Shown here: positions 8,363 through 15,956 of the stretch, in pieces
Numbering within the stretch: the first letter of the stretch is position 1
Layout: each line of letters starts with the position of its first letter
Assembly: GCA_040882265.1 (NCBI GenBank)
Contig: JBBEBO010000208.1
Location: 1-50,628 of the forward strand
Direction of reading: 5' to 3'
DNA length: 50,628 nt
Origin: Brumimicrobium sp040882265
GTDB lineage: Bacteria > Bacteroidota > Bacteroidia > Flavobacteriales_D > Crocinitomicaceae
The notes under the pieces: model-generated
Told to the model about the DNA's origin: nothing
Databases searched by the model: none
What the model saw: the letters and a program-made list of their open reading frames with translations, nothing else
Position numbers and translations under genes: made by a program

Positions 8363-8771
8363 AATCAAAACTCACTTCCGCCTTATTTAATTCGTGCTTG
8401 TCAAAATCGGAAAAATCGACTCCCTCTAAATTATTAAATTCATTCTTTATCTCATCTAATATACAAGTTAAAATGCGGATTTCTTCATTTTCATTTTCAT
8501 ATTTACCAAGCAAATCTCCTATAAAAACACTAAAAAGGGAAAAAATATTATCATTTAAATCGTACAAATCTGGATGAAAGTCAAAATTAGTTTGGGAAAA
8601 ATTTAGCTCCTTCTCCAGCAACCTGACCTTTATAGCACTAACGTCACTGAGGCAGTCTTGATTCTTAAAAGTATAATAAAGCAAGTTGAAAAACTCTCCC
8701 AACTTTGGATTTCTGCCCATTTCAGAGCGAAACTCTAAAAATATTATTGATAAGTGATCTCTTGTTTTCAT
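8355..8771 (-). CDS. Hypothetical helical acidic protein
   Basis: A 138-residue protein I do not recognise. It is acidic and appears largely alpha-helical, with no signal peptide, membrane segment or catalytic motif evident. It ends with EVSFDYG, and its stop codon overlaps the start of the Imm26-like gene downstream, so the two are very probably co-translated. Small helical proteins in such pairs are often second immunity proteins or partners, but nothing in this sequence proves that. Upstream are fossils of a transposase, suggesting that this pair sits at a gene-exchange site. Confidence 0.6.
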   Translation of the reverse strand: MKTRDHLSIIFLEFRSEMGRNPKLGEFFNLLYYTFKNQDCLSDVSAIKVRLLEKELNFSQTNFDFHPDLYDLNDNIFSLFSVFIGDLLGKYENENEEIRILTCILDEIKNEFNNLEGVDFSDFDKHELNKAEVSFDYG

Positions 8772-8778
8772 TTTATGC

Positions 8779-8943
8779 TCAAAGATTGAAATTTCTTTTT
8801 AATTTACTTCTGTTGTCAGCAATCGCTGTAGTACCTTGGAAAACTATCTTCTCCCAATGGATATTGCCTGTTTCCAAACCAATAATCGCATGCAGATGAT
8901 TGGGTATTAATGTAAATTCGCTCAAAAATAATTCCTGACGCAT
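8779..8943 (-). pseudogene. Fragment of REP-associated (Y1/IS200-like) transposase
   Basis: A 54-codon open remnant containing SEFTLIPNHLHAIIGLE. That is the HUH region of Y1_Tnp transposases, normally PNHxHxI/L, with both histidines intact. The rest of the ~180-residue enzyme, including the catalytic tyrosine helix, is missing. Sequence after the HUH region does not look like the family. The palindromic repeats at 2.5, 4.5 and 5.7 kb are of the kind such enzymes (RAYTs) are thought to mobilise. Confidence 0.6.
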
Positions 8944-8953
8944 TTCAAAACTA

Positions 8954-9064
8954 TGTAAAACCCGCTTGTGATTTAAAGTGGTCGAATTCGACCACTTTAA
9001 AATTAGGATTATTAATTACATCCCATGTTCCAATAAATTCTATGGTGTAACGATTTCGCAACCA
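8954..9064 (-). pseudogene. Fragment of KilA-N domain DNA-binding protein
   Basis: Translation of the minus strand gives NRYTIEFIGTWDVINNPNF followed by KVVEFDHFKSQAG, the characteristic start of Bacteroidota KilA-N proteins. About 35 residues survive before a stop; the rest of the domain is gone. The fragment abuts the transposase remnant and happens to be in frame with, and directly after, the stop codon of the next upstream gene at 9065. Confidence 0.55.
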
Positions 9065-9370
9065 TTAGTCACAAACAACAACTTCCTCTCCTTCTGAAGA
9101 AGAGCTCACTTCGTGAACCATTTTGCCGTCTGAATTATAGATCTTCGTACCTTCTAAAAATGACTTTGGTGACTTTGTACCATCATCAGCAGTGTAATGC
9201 GTTGAACTACCTGGTGATGCTACCTTGTATTTCACATCAGAACTACAGTCGTTTACGATGTAAACTTTAATACGTCCTCCTTCACCATCATTAAACGCCA
9301 TACTTGTAAGTGCAAGTCCCGATACCATAAGGAACGAGAATGCCAACACTCCATTGATTAATTTTTTCAT
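9065..9370 (-). CDS. Small secreted protein, unknown function
   Basis: A 101-residue protein not recognised as a known family. It has a clear signal peptide (MKKLINGVLAFSFLMVSGLA, cleavage about residue 25) and a mature part of ~75 residues rich in Ser, Asp and Gly. The mature part includes IKVYIVNDCSSDVKYKVASPG and ends EEVVVCD; the two Cys residues could form a disulfide. It probably acts in the periplasm or outside the cell. It stands alone on the minus strand, with pseudogene fragments downstream. Confidence 0.65.
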   Translation of the reverse strand: MKKLINGVLAFSFLMVSGLALTSMAFNDGEGGRIKVYIVNDCSSDVKYKVASPGSSTHYTADDGTKSPKSFLEGTKIYNSDGKMVHEVSSSSEGEEVVVCD

Positions 9371-9509
9371 ACGTTTTATAGTTTTAATTTATCCTAAATG
9401 TAATGATTTTAAATGGATTGAGGTGTTTGTGACTTATTGATTATCTTTACTTCAAATGAAATACGTCTATATATCCACTTATTTTGCTAGTTATATAATT
9501 CAATATCCT

Positions 9510-9517
9510 TAACTTTG
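9510..9517 (+). promoter_or_regulatory. -7 promoter element (TAACTTTG) for the LRR protein gene
   Basis: TAACTTTG matches TAnnTTTG; a TTTTG at 9482-9486 lies 23 bases upstream and could be the -33 element. The ATG is at 9536. Confidence 0.55.
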
Positions 9518-9535
9518 AAAACCAAACTGAATACT

Positions 9536-11905
9536 ATGAAAAATCTGATTCTAATTGCTTTATATATTTTCTTTGCGAATATTCAATTAAAAGCACAAAA
9601 TTTCGTTTTAGTGCCCGATACGCAATTCCAATCCTATCTGTCTCAAGAATATCCAGATGCTGACACAGTAATCAATGGTGATTTCTTTATTGATGCTAAT
9701 CATCCTTCTATCTCAAGTGAAACAGTTTTAGAAATCAATCCGCCAACTTTCATTAATGATTTAACTGGCGTGGAAGCTTTCGAAAATTTAGAAGTTTTAG
9801 ATGTTGCTAATAACCATGTAACAAACCTTCCTTCTGTACCAAGTACGTTGATTGAGCTTATTGTGAATGGTAATCAAATACCAAATATTCCTACGCTACC
9901 ACTTGGTTTGGAAGTACTTCATGTAACAGACAATCCACCTTTGACCTCACTTCCAGTATTGCCAAACACCATAAGGTATTTGAGTTGTGGCCAAAATGAC
10001 AACTTACATACGCTCCCTACATTACCTGACTCATTGCAATCGTTAAATTGTGGCCATGGTGATTTACTTTCTTTACCAGCATTACCTCCAAAAATGACTC
10101 TGTTGAGGTGTAATGGAAATGTTAATATTACCTCACTTCCTACTTTACCAACTGAACTTTATCAGTTGAATTTTCAAGGTTGTAGTGTTTCGACTCCACC
10201 TCCATTCCCTAATACAATTGGAATTTTGAACTGTGCAGACAATAGCATTAACTCGTTAGATTCTCTTCCTACCAATTTAAGTAATCTTTATATTGGTTGG
10301 AATAACTTAACTGAACTCCCCACTCTTCCTAACTACATTCAAACCGTAAATTGTGTATATAATAACATAACTTGTTTACCCGCAGTCCCACCATCTCTTT
10401 ATGAGTTTGAATTTGACGGGAATCCAATTACGTGCGTACCTGCATATCTATCAACAATGACAAATGGCCTAACCTATCCGCTATGTGAAGCTAACGATAC
10501 AGTTTCTAATCCTAATAATTGTCCAGCGGCAAAAGGTATTATGGGGAGAGTATTTAAAGACACCGCAAACAATTGTACTGACGATCTTTTTGGTGCTAAG
10601 AATATTCCACTTGTTTTAATGAACAGCCCTGGGGATACGATTGCAAGGACAATTACTAATATTCAAGGAGGATACATGTTTACTCGAGAACCAGGAACAT
10701 ATACCGTAAGTATAGACACTTCTAGTTTGAGCCCAAGCATCGTTCCTGTTTGTCCTATTGGTTTTAATTTTACAGTAACAACGACTCAAGCATCACCAGT
10801 GAGCGAGAACAATGACTTTGGAGTTATATGCAATGGTTTCGATTTGGGAACGCAAAACCCTATTCCAACTGGATTAGTGTTTCCTGGGCAAACCCATCAG
10901 GTTCAAATCTTAGCAGGTGACGTTACGAATACTTCCGACATTAGCTGTGCAACTGGTATAGATGGCGAAATTACAGTTACTATTTCGGGACCTGTAGATA
11001 CCATCATTTTTAATGGTACTCCAAATCTACTGAATGATTCAACAGCTGTATACACTGTTCCCGACTTTGGGACATTCGCTATGGATTCCATCAAATTATC
11101 AATTACCACAGATACAACGGCATCAGTTACTGATTCATTTAATATCCAAACATTTGTATCAACCCAAACAGCAGGACAAATTTACACGTATAACGATTCT
11201 TCTGACTATACTTACCCTGTTGTAAATTCATACGATCCGAATAAAAAAGAAGTGTCTCCTTCGGAAGTTGAACCCTATTTTAATGATCCTTTGACCTATA
11301 TCGTTTATTTTCAAAACACAGGTAATGCTCCTGCCATCAATATTAGATTAGAAGATGTTTTAGATCCAAAGTTAAACTTGAATACATTTCAATTTATAGC
11401 ATCAAGTCATTATCAAACCTATAGCATTGATTATGATACAAGAAAGCTAACTATTCTTTTCCCTGAAATATTCTTGGTAGATAGCACAACGAGTTTTGAT
11501 GAATCCATTGGTTATTTTAAATTTAAGATCAATCCAAATAGCAATATTTCTGGTGGATCTGCAATCGATAATTTTGTGAACATCTTCTTTGATTTCAACG
11601 CTCCTATTACTACTAATATAGCAACTTGTAACTATAAATCTTATGCTAGTATACAGAACGAGCAATTCATTAATGAGAAGAAAATAAAGCTATATCCAAA
11701 TCCAGCTAATAAAACGATAATTATCGAAGCTGAAGAAGAAATCAAACATGTTGCTATTTACTCTATTCAAGGCAAGCTTGTAAAATCAACTGGTGTAACT
11801 TCAAATAAAGAATATGTTAACGTAAACGACATACCTTCAGGTATTTATTTAGTTCATGTAATGTTCAAAGATAAACGCGAGGTGGTGCGATTTGTTAAGG
11901 AGTAG
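9536..11905 (+). CDS. Leucine-rich-repeat protein with T9SS sorting domain
   Basis: A secreted or surface protein of 789 residues. A signal peptide (MKNLILIALYIFFANIQLKA) precedes about ten 20-22-residue leucine-rich repeats (about residues 76-305) of the short, proline-rich xLPxLPxxLxxL type seen in YopM/IpaH. Then come a CNA-B/SdrD-like segment (GIMGRVFKDTANNC, about 335-400), a long beta-rich region, and the YDPNKKEVSP...VYFQNTGNAPA domain (DUF7619-like). The last ~75 residues, from LYPNPANKTIII, are a type A T9SS sorting domain, so export across the outer membrane is expected. I chose the ATG at 9536; the frame is open from a TTG at 9515. A hairpin terminator follows. Its ligand is unknown. 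Confidence 0.85.
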   Translation: MKNLILIALYIFFANIQLKAQNFVLVPDTQFQSYLSQEYPDADTVINGDFFIDANHPSISSETVLEINPPTFINDLTGVEAFENLEVLDVANNHVTNLPSVPSTLIELIVNGNQIPNIPTLPLGLEVLHVTDNPPLTSLPVLPNTIRYLSCGQNDNLHTLPTLPDSLQSLNCGHGDLLSLPALPPKMTLLRCNGNVNITSLPTLPTELYQLNFQGCSVSTPPPFPNTIGILNCADNSINSLDSLPTNLSNLYIGWNNLTELPTLPNYIQTVNCVYNNITCLPAVPPSLYEFEFDGNPITCVPAYLSTMTNGLTYPLCEANDTVSNPNNCPAAKGIMGRVFKDTANNCTDDLFGAKNIPLVLMNSPGDTIARTITNIQGGYMFTREPGTYTVSIDTSSLSPSIVPVCPIGFNFTVTTTQASPVSENNDFGVICNGFDLGTQNPIPTGLVFPGQTHQVQILAGDVTNTSDISCATGIDGEITVTISGPVDTIIFNGTPNLLNDSTAVYTVPDFGTFAMDSIKLSITTDTTASVTDSFNIQTFVSTQTAGQIYTYNDSSDYTYPVVNSYDPNKKEVSPSEVEPYFNDPLTYIVYFQNTGNAPAINIRLEDVLDPKLNLNTFQFIASSHYQTYSIDYDTRKLTILFPEIFLVDSTTSFDESIGYFKFKINPNSNISGGSAIDNFVNIFFDFNAPITTNIATCNYKSYASIQNEQFINEKKIKLYPNPANKTIIIEAEEEIKHVAIYSIQGKLVKSTGVTSNKEYVNVNDIPSGIYLVHVMFKDKREVVRFVKE

Positions 11906-11985
11906 ATTTAGGTGAGTGGACGAATTTTAATACTTTAGTAGCACATTAAAATTAATACGAGTGAGGCACAGCTGAACTCGTGCCC

Positions 11986-12023
11986 GGGAAGGAGTAGCTT
12001 TGGTTGCTCCTTTCCGCTTTTTA
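11986..12023 (+). terminator. Rho-independent-like terminator after the LRR gene
   Basis: GGAAGGAG (11988-11995) can pair with CTCCTTTCC (12007-12015, one bulge), followed by GCTTTTTA. Position after the LRR gene on the plus strand fits a terminator. Confidence 0.6.
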
Positions 12024-12045
12024 GTTTAGAATACCTTATAACAAC

Positions 12046-12462
12046 ATGAGCAACAAGGCCCCAATAATAGAAAAACTGATACTTCATAGTATATTGGTGT
12101 TAGTGCTTACACCTATAATCATTTCTTTGACCGAGTCTGTTTTATTTAGCTTCAGATTATTCAAATTCAAACTGATAATGGCAGTAGTAGTGTTTTCTGG
12201 TCCCAACCTACTTTTCATTTGGGTGTTGTATTCATTAAAAATAAGTTCAAAGGTTTTATTAAAGCCGCTGTATATCATAATGGAGTGCATTTTACTCACA
12301 CTCTCCTATTTGAGCATATTCACAATTATCGACCGATTACCAAATGAAATAAAGTATTCTCGTTATTGGTTCTTTTCAGAAACTGCTCAAGTCATCTATG
12401 CTTTTCTTTTATTATTGCTGATTGGCGTTATTCTAAAGCGATTGTTTCCAAAATATTTGTGA
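12046..12462 (+). CDS. Small integral membrane protein, unknown function
   Basis: A 138-residue hydrophobic protein with four likely membrane helices: about residues 12-32, 42-63, 72-95 and 112-132. It has no recognisable motif, and I cannot assign a family. It starts at an ATG 23 bases after a terminator-like hairpin, so it is probably transcribed separately from the LRR gene. Downstream is a cluster of three palindromes. Base composition and codon use look similar to the neighbouring orphan genes. Likely an inner-membrane protein; no further function can be supported. Confidence 0.55.
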   Translation: MSNKAPIIEKLILHSILVLVLTPIIISLTESVLFSFRLFKFKLIMAVVVFSGPNLLFIWVLYSLKISSKVLLKPLYIIMECILLTLSYLSIFTIIDRLPNEIKYSRYWFFSETAQVIYAFLLLLLIGVILKRLFPKYL

Positions 12463-12491
12463 ATTCTATAGGCCTCATTTCTATTGGAGTA

Positions 12492-12592
12492 AACCGTTAA
12501 AACGGTTAGGAAAACACCCTCTCAACTTTTGGTGCGGGTTTAAACCCGCACCAAAAGACTCAAAGGCAACACTAATAATGGTTTCAACCATT
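12492..12592. repeat. Cluster of three palindromes
   Basis: Three consecutive inverted repeats: AACCGTT/AACGGTT (12492-12507), a perfect 32-base palindrome with arms CTTTTGGTGCGGGTTT (12526-12557), and AATGGTT-TC-AACCATT (12577-12592). The central one resembles the hairpin inside the MITE. It lies between two orphan genes. Confidence 0.8.
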
Positions 12593-12620
12593 TATTTCAT
12601 ATTCATTATCTTTACTCCAA

Positions 12621-13184
12621 ATGAAAAAGATACTATTTTCTCTCATCTTACTCAGTATTTCATTACCTGTGCTGAGCCAACAAATGGACAAAGTCGATAC
12701 AGTCATCTTTGAGTGTATAGAAAAACACTATACCCAACACAAAATTGATTTGAAGGAAGCCTTAGATTCTATTGAATATGAATTGATCAAACAAAAAGCA
12801 ATCGTCTCAGCCGACAGCACGGGAATTAAAACCTATTATCGTTCTATTGCTAATGGCGCAGACGTACCACGTATTAACTATACTCCACTGATGGATTCAA
12901 TAGCATCAAATTATCATTTTCACGGAAACTTACGCGCTTGCATTTTAGACAATCCTGCTGTTGACTCTTTCATTTTTGAGAATAGTAACTATATGCAAAA
13001 TCAAGTTGAATTAGTGAAAAAAGCGAACGAATTGGGAGGTGTAAACCCAATAAATGCTGCAAAAGCCATGCTGGCTGTTCATTCAGGTGAAGATTTTTCC
13101 ACAGATTTGTTTCGCGTTCATTTCTTACTATCTATTCTGGCTACGGCAGATACGAGAAGGAGTTATTTAAAGTCTGATAAATGA
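12621..13184 (+). CDS. Secreted protein, unknown function
   Basis: A 187-residue protein with a signal peptide (MKKILFSLILLSISLPVLSQ). The mature part is charged and mostly helical, with the sequence NINAAKAML-like motif near its end (NPINAAKAMLAVHSGEDFS). I do not recognise the family. A near-consensus -7 element TATCTTTA (12607-12614) precedes the ATG by only seven bases. Its stop codon overlaps the start of the next gene (ATGA at 13181-13184), so the two are likely co-translated. It is probably periplasmic. Confidence 0.6.
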   Translation: MKKILFSLILLSISLPVLSQQMDKVDTVIFECIEKHYTQHKIDLKEALDSIEYELIKQKAIVSADSTGIKTYYRSIANGADVPRINYTPLMDSIASNYHFHGNLRACILDNPAVDSFIFENSNYMQNQVELVKKANELGGVNPINAAKAMLAVHSGEDFSTDLFRVHFLLSILATADTRRSYLKSDK

Positions 13185-13399
13185 GTCTCTTTTTCGCCTT
13201 ACTGTTCATTGTTTGCTGGCTACTCGGTGTAGTAAACGCTATACGAATGTCCATTATCGGCTCTAAATTGAAAGCTATTATTCAAACGAACTATCCGCAC
13301 CTCTGGTTTGTTTTTGGATTTTCTACTCGAGGGATTCGACCCACAAGACTTGCTACTAGATCAATTGCAATGATTGGTATGATTTTCACCTTTGGCTAA
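13181..13399 (+). CDS. Small membrane protein, unknown function
   Basis: A 72-residue protein with two hydrophobic stretches (about residues 2-22 and 55-72) around a polar, basic loop containing GSKLKAIIQTNYPHLWFVFG. Its ATG overlaps the upstream stop codon (ATGA), supporting real translation. The C-terminus is immediately followed, with overlap, by a truncated gene, so it might itself have lost sequence. No family recognised. Confidence 0.5.
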   Translation: MSLFFALLFIVCWLLGVVNAIRMSIIGSKLKAIIQTNYPHLWFVFGFSTRGIRPTRLATRSIAMIGMIFTFG

Positions 13400-13643
13400 A
13401 AACAAAGTATTAATCACCGTTAAAACATATCCTGCTATCTCAGGCAAGTATGACGAACTGGTTTGCACCGCTGGATTTACCGAAGATGGAGAATGGATTC
13501 GAATTTTCTATTGGGTAATCATCACGTTTCGCCGATGGCGAAACGACACCCTCCCTCTCGAACCAGCGTCATTTCGAAAAGCGATAGCTCGAGAAACCAC
13601 ACGGGTTCATGCGCGGCGCTATTCATTGCAAACACATCCCTGA
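13392..13643 (+). pseudogene. Truncated KVLITVKTYP-type gene overrun by repeat DNA
   Basis: From a TTG start the first ~38 residues (KNKVLITVKTYPAISGKYDE, then VCTAGFTEDGEWIRIF) look like the N-terminus of a family of longer bacterial proteins of unknown function that I recall beginning this way. After about 13508 the reading frame enters repeat-like DNA and the remaining residues (rich in Arg, Thr) look non-native. The normal protein is much longer, so this is a truncated remnant. It overlaps the end of the upstream gene by eight bases. Confidence 0.5.
13525..13637. repeat. Dispersed intergenic repeat with hairpin
   Basis: Starts with a perfect hairpin CGTTTCGCC-GAT-GGCGAAACG (13525-13545) and continues with GTCATTTCGAAAAGCGATAG and CTCGAGAAACCACACGGG. 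The latter is the style of the GTCATTTCGA...GAGAAATC repeats common in Bacteroidota intergenic regions. It interrupts the truncated gene above. From 13644 to 13868 I see only unremarkable noncoding DNA plus a short stem CCCCAA-GGTG-TTGGGG (13837-13852). Confidence 0.55.
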
Positions 13644-13868
13644 AATAAACTCAATATTTAGACATAACTCCCAACGGACTCCTTTGGAAATAAGTAAGGT
13701 ATAAATCAATTAAAGTTTCTCCCCAGTTTTTGAGACTGATCCGTTATTGTTCAGCTGATGACTAAATGACAGTTTTCCTCGATGTACTAACAATTATAGC
13801 TTCGCTAAGGTTTAGCACATTAAAATAAAAATTAACCCCCAAGGTGTTGGGGATCCTCGCAAGAGTTG

Positions 13869-13876
13869 TACTTTTG
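13869..13876 (+). promoter_or_regulatory. -7 promoter element (TACTTTTG) for ispG
   Basis: TACTTTTG fits TAnnTTTG and ends 11 bases before the first ispG ATG. A CCCCAA/TTGGGG stem at 13837-13852 lies between the -33 and upstream positions. Confidence 0.5.
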
Positions 13877-13887
13877 CTATAGCAAAA

Positions 13888-15813
13888 ATGAAGTTAAAAA
13901 TGAACTATTGCAACGACCCCTTTAAGCGTTCACGGTTATCCACACGAGAGGTTACTATCGGTAATTTAAAACTAGGAGGAGACAATCCAATTCGTGTGCA
14001 ATCCATGACGACTTTTGACACGATGGATACTGAAAACTCAGTCGCTGAAGCTATTCGCATGATCGATGTTGGGTGTGAACTTGTTCGGCTTACAGCTCCT
14101 TCTAAAAAAGAAGCAGAGAACCTTCAAGCAATAAAAGATGAATTGGTCCGACGAGGATATACAACTCCTCTGGTTGCAGACATTCATTTTACGCCAAACG
14201 CAGCAGAAATTGCAGCAAAAATAGTTGAAAAAGTACGCGTTAACCCAGGGAATTATGCGGATAAGAAAAAGTTTGAAAACATAGAATACACCGATGAATC
14301 CTACCAAGCTGAATTAAACAGAATTGAAGAAAAGTTCACCCCTTTAGTTTTGCTTTGTAAGGAACAAGGAACAGCGATGCGTATTGGCACAAATCACGGT
14401 TCTTTATCAGATCGTATTTTAAGTCGTTTTGGCGATACTCCTGAAGGAATGGTAGAATCCGCAATGGAGTTTTTACATATCTGTCGAAAACACGATTTTC
14501 ACGAGATCGTAATCTCTATGAAAGCAAGTAATACACTTGTTATGGTTCAAGCGTACCGCTATTTGGTCGCACGTATGCTCGAAAAAAACATGGCTTATCC
14601 ACTACACCTAGGAGTTACAGAGGCTGGCGATGGTGAAGACGGTAGAATAAAGTCTGCGGTAGGAATAGGCGCATTACTTGAAGATGGTCTTGGAGATACT
14701 GTACGCGTTTCCTTAACAGAAGCACCCGAAGCAGAAATACCAGTTGCTCAGAAATTAATTGAACAATACAGCCAACTAACGAACCTTTACGCTATTGACG
14801 AAAAAGGTATTAAGTTGCCCTATAACCCATTTGAGTATGCAAGAAGATATTCAAAAGAGGTTTTAAATATTGGCGGTCAAAACGCTCCAATTGTTTTTGC
14901 CGATTTAAGCGAAAATGAAAGCATAAACCAGGCTAATTTTTTTGGTTTTGGATATAACTACTCTAAAACATTAGACAAATGGACTACTCAAGACTTAGCT
15001 GCAGATTATGTTTTTACAGGAAATCAAGACATAAATTTTGAAGTACCTGGGATGTTGGGTGTAGTTTCTAATTTTGAAAAGTGGAAAAAGAAATATTCAG
15101 ATAAAAAACACTTTTATCCGCTCTACAAAAGCATACCTAAAGATGGCTTTGCACATGACCAATTGAACTTTTTAGAATGGAAAATTGAAAACACAAACGT
15201 TGAAAAGCTGAAAAATGAAGAGCCTGTTGTTTTGATTTTAACCTCTGATTATCAAAACTATACACAGATTGTTAGAAGGTTTTATTCAGCGCTTGATAAG
15301 CACAATATTGACTTACCTCTTGTTTTAAAACACCATACTTCAACGGATGATCCAGAATCGTTTCAACTTTGGCAGTCGACAAAACTAGGCACTTCGTTTA
15401 TTGACGGGTTTGGTGATGGGGTTTGGTTAACAAATAAGACCCGTTTACCGCTTCAGCTTATAAACTCTACCAGTTTTGGAATTCTTCAAGCTACACGTAC
15501 TCGCATATCAAAAACGGAGTATATTTCCTGTCCTTCTTGTGGTAGAACATTGTTTGATCTCCAAGAAACAACAGCAAAAATTAGAAAAAGCACAGCCCAT
15601 TTAAAAGGACTAAAAATTGGAATTATGGGATGTATTGTAAATGGCCCTGGTGAAATGGCAGATGCAGATTATGGATATGTTGGAACGCGTCCAGGAAAAA
15701 TTCACCTCTACAAAGAAAAAGTTGTGGTTAAAAAAAACATACCCGAAGTTGAAGCTGTGGATGCATTGATTGAGTTGATTAAAGAAAACGGAGATTGGAT
15801 TGAGCCAAAATAA
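13888..15813 (+). CDS. ispG: (E)-4-hydroxy-3-methylbut-2-enyl-diphosphate synthase, long form
   Basis: IspG (GcpE) makes HMBPP from MEcPP in the non-mevalonate isoprenoid pathway, using a [4Fe-4S] cluster. The N-terminal TIM barrel carries NPIRVQSMTTFDTMDT and PLVADIHFTP. The C-terminal reductase domain has the cluster cysteines in CPSCGRTLFDLQ and MGCIVNGPGEMADADYGY. At 641 residues it is the long form with a ~250-residue inserted domain (roughly residues 300-530), as in Bacteroidota, Chlamydia and plants, against ~370 for E. coli. An alternative ATG at 13900 would shorten it by four residues. It is monocistronic and convergent with the methyltransferase gene. Confidence 0.96.
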   Translation: MKLKMNYCNDPFKRSRLSTREVTIGNLKLGGDNPIRVQSMTTFDTMDTENSVAEAIRMIDVGCELVRLTAPSKKEAENLQAIKDELVRRGYTTPLVADIHFTPNAAEIAAKIVEKVRVNPGNYADKKKFENIEYTDESYQAELNRIEEKFTPLVLLCKEQGTAMRIGTNHGSLSDRILSRFGDTPEGMVESAMEFLHICRKHDFHEIVISMKASNTLVMVQAYRYLVARMLEKNMAYPLHLGVTEAGDGEDGRIKSAVGIGALLEDGLGDTVRVSLTEAPEAEIPVAQKLIEQYSQLTNLYAIDEKGIKLPYNPFEYARRYSKEVLNIGGQNAPIVFADLSENESINQANFFGFGYNYSKTLDKWTTQDLAADYVFTGNQDINFEVPGMLGVVSNFEKWKKKYSDKKHFYPLYKSIPKDGFAHDQLNFLEWKIENTNVEKLKNEEPVVLILTSDYQNYTQIVRRFYSALDKHNIDLPLVLKHHTSTDDPESFQLWQSTKLGTSFIDGFGDGVWLTNKTRLPLQLINSTSFGILQATRTRISKTEYISCPSCGRTLFDLQETTAKIRKSTAHLKGLKIGIMGCIVNGPGEMADADYGYVGTRPGKIHLYKEKVVVKKNIPEVEAVDALIELIKENGDWIEPK

Positions 15814-15956
15814 CAAACACCTATGTTTTTGTTAAATATTTCACTTGAAATTTTAGACGTTCTCGGATTTTGAGAGGCAATCCCTACAAGAATTAAATTT
15901 AGTTCAAAAATGAGCGTTTAAATAGCCTATACAATAAAAGTTAGAGCAATAGTTAC

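Noticed and set aside
9442..9512. A short frame (ATG at 9456) after TATCTTTA, with an upstream stretch shared with 12606-12625
   Set aside because: Only about 18 codons, no recognisable product; the similarity TTATCTTTACTyCAAATGAAA may just be two alike promoter regions.
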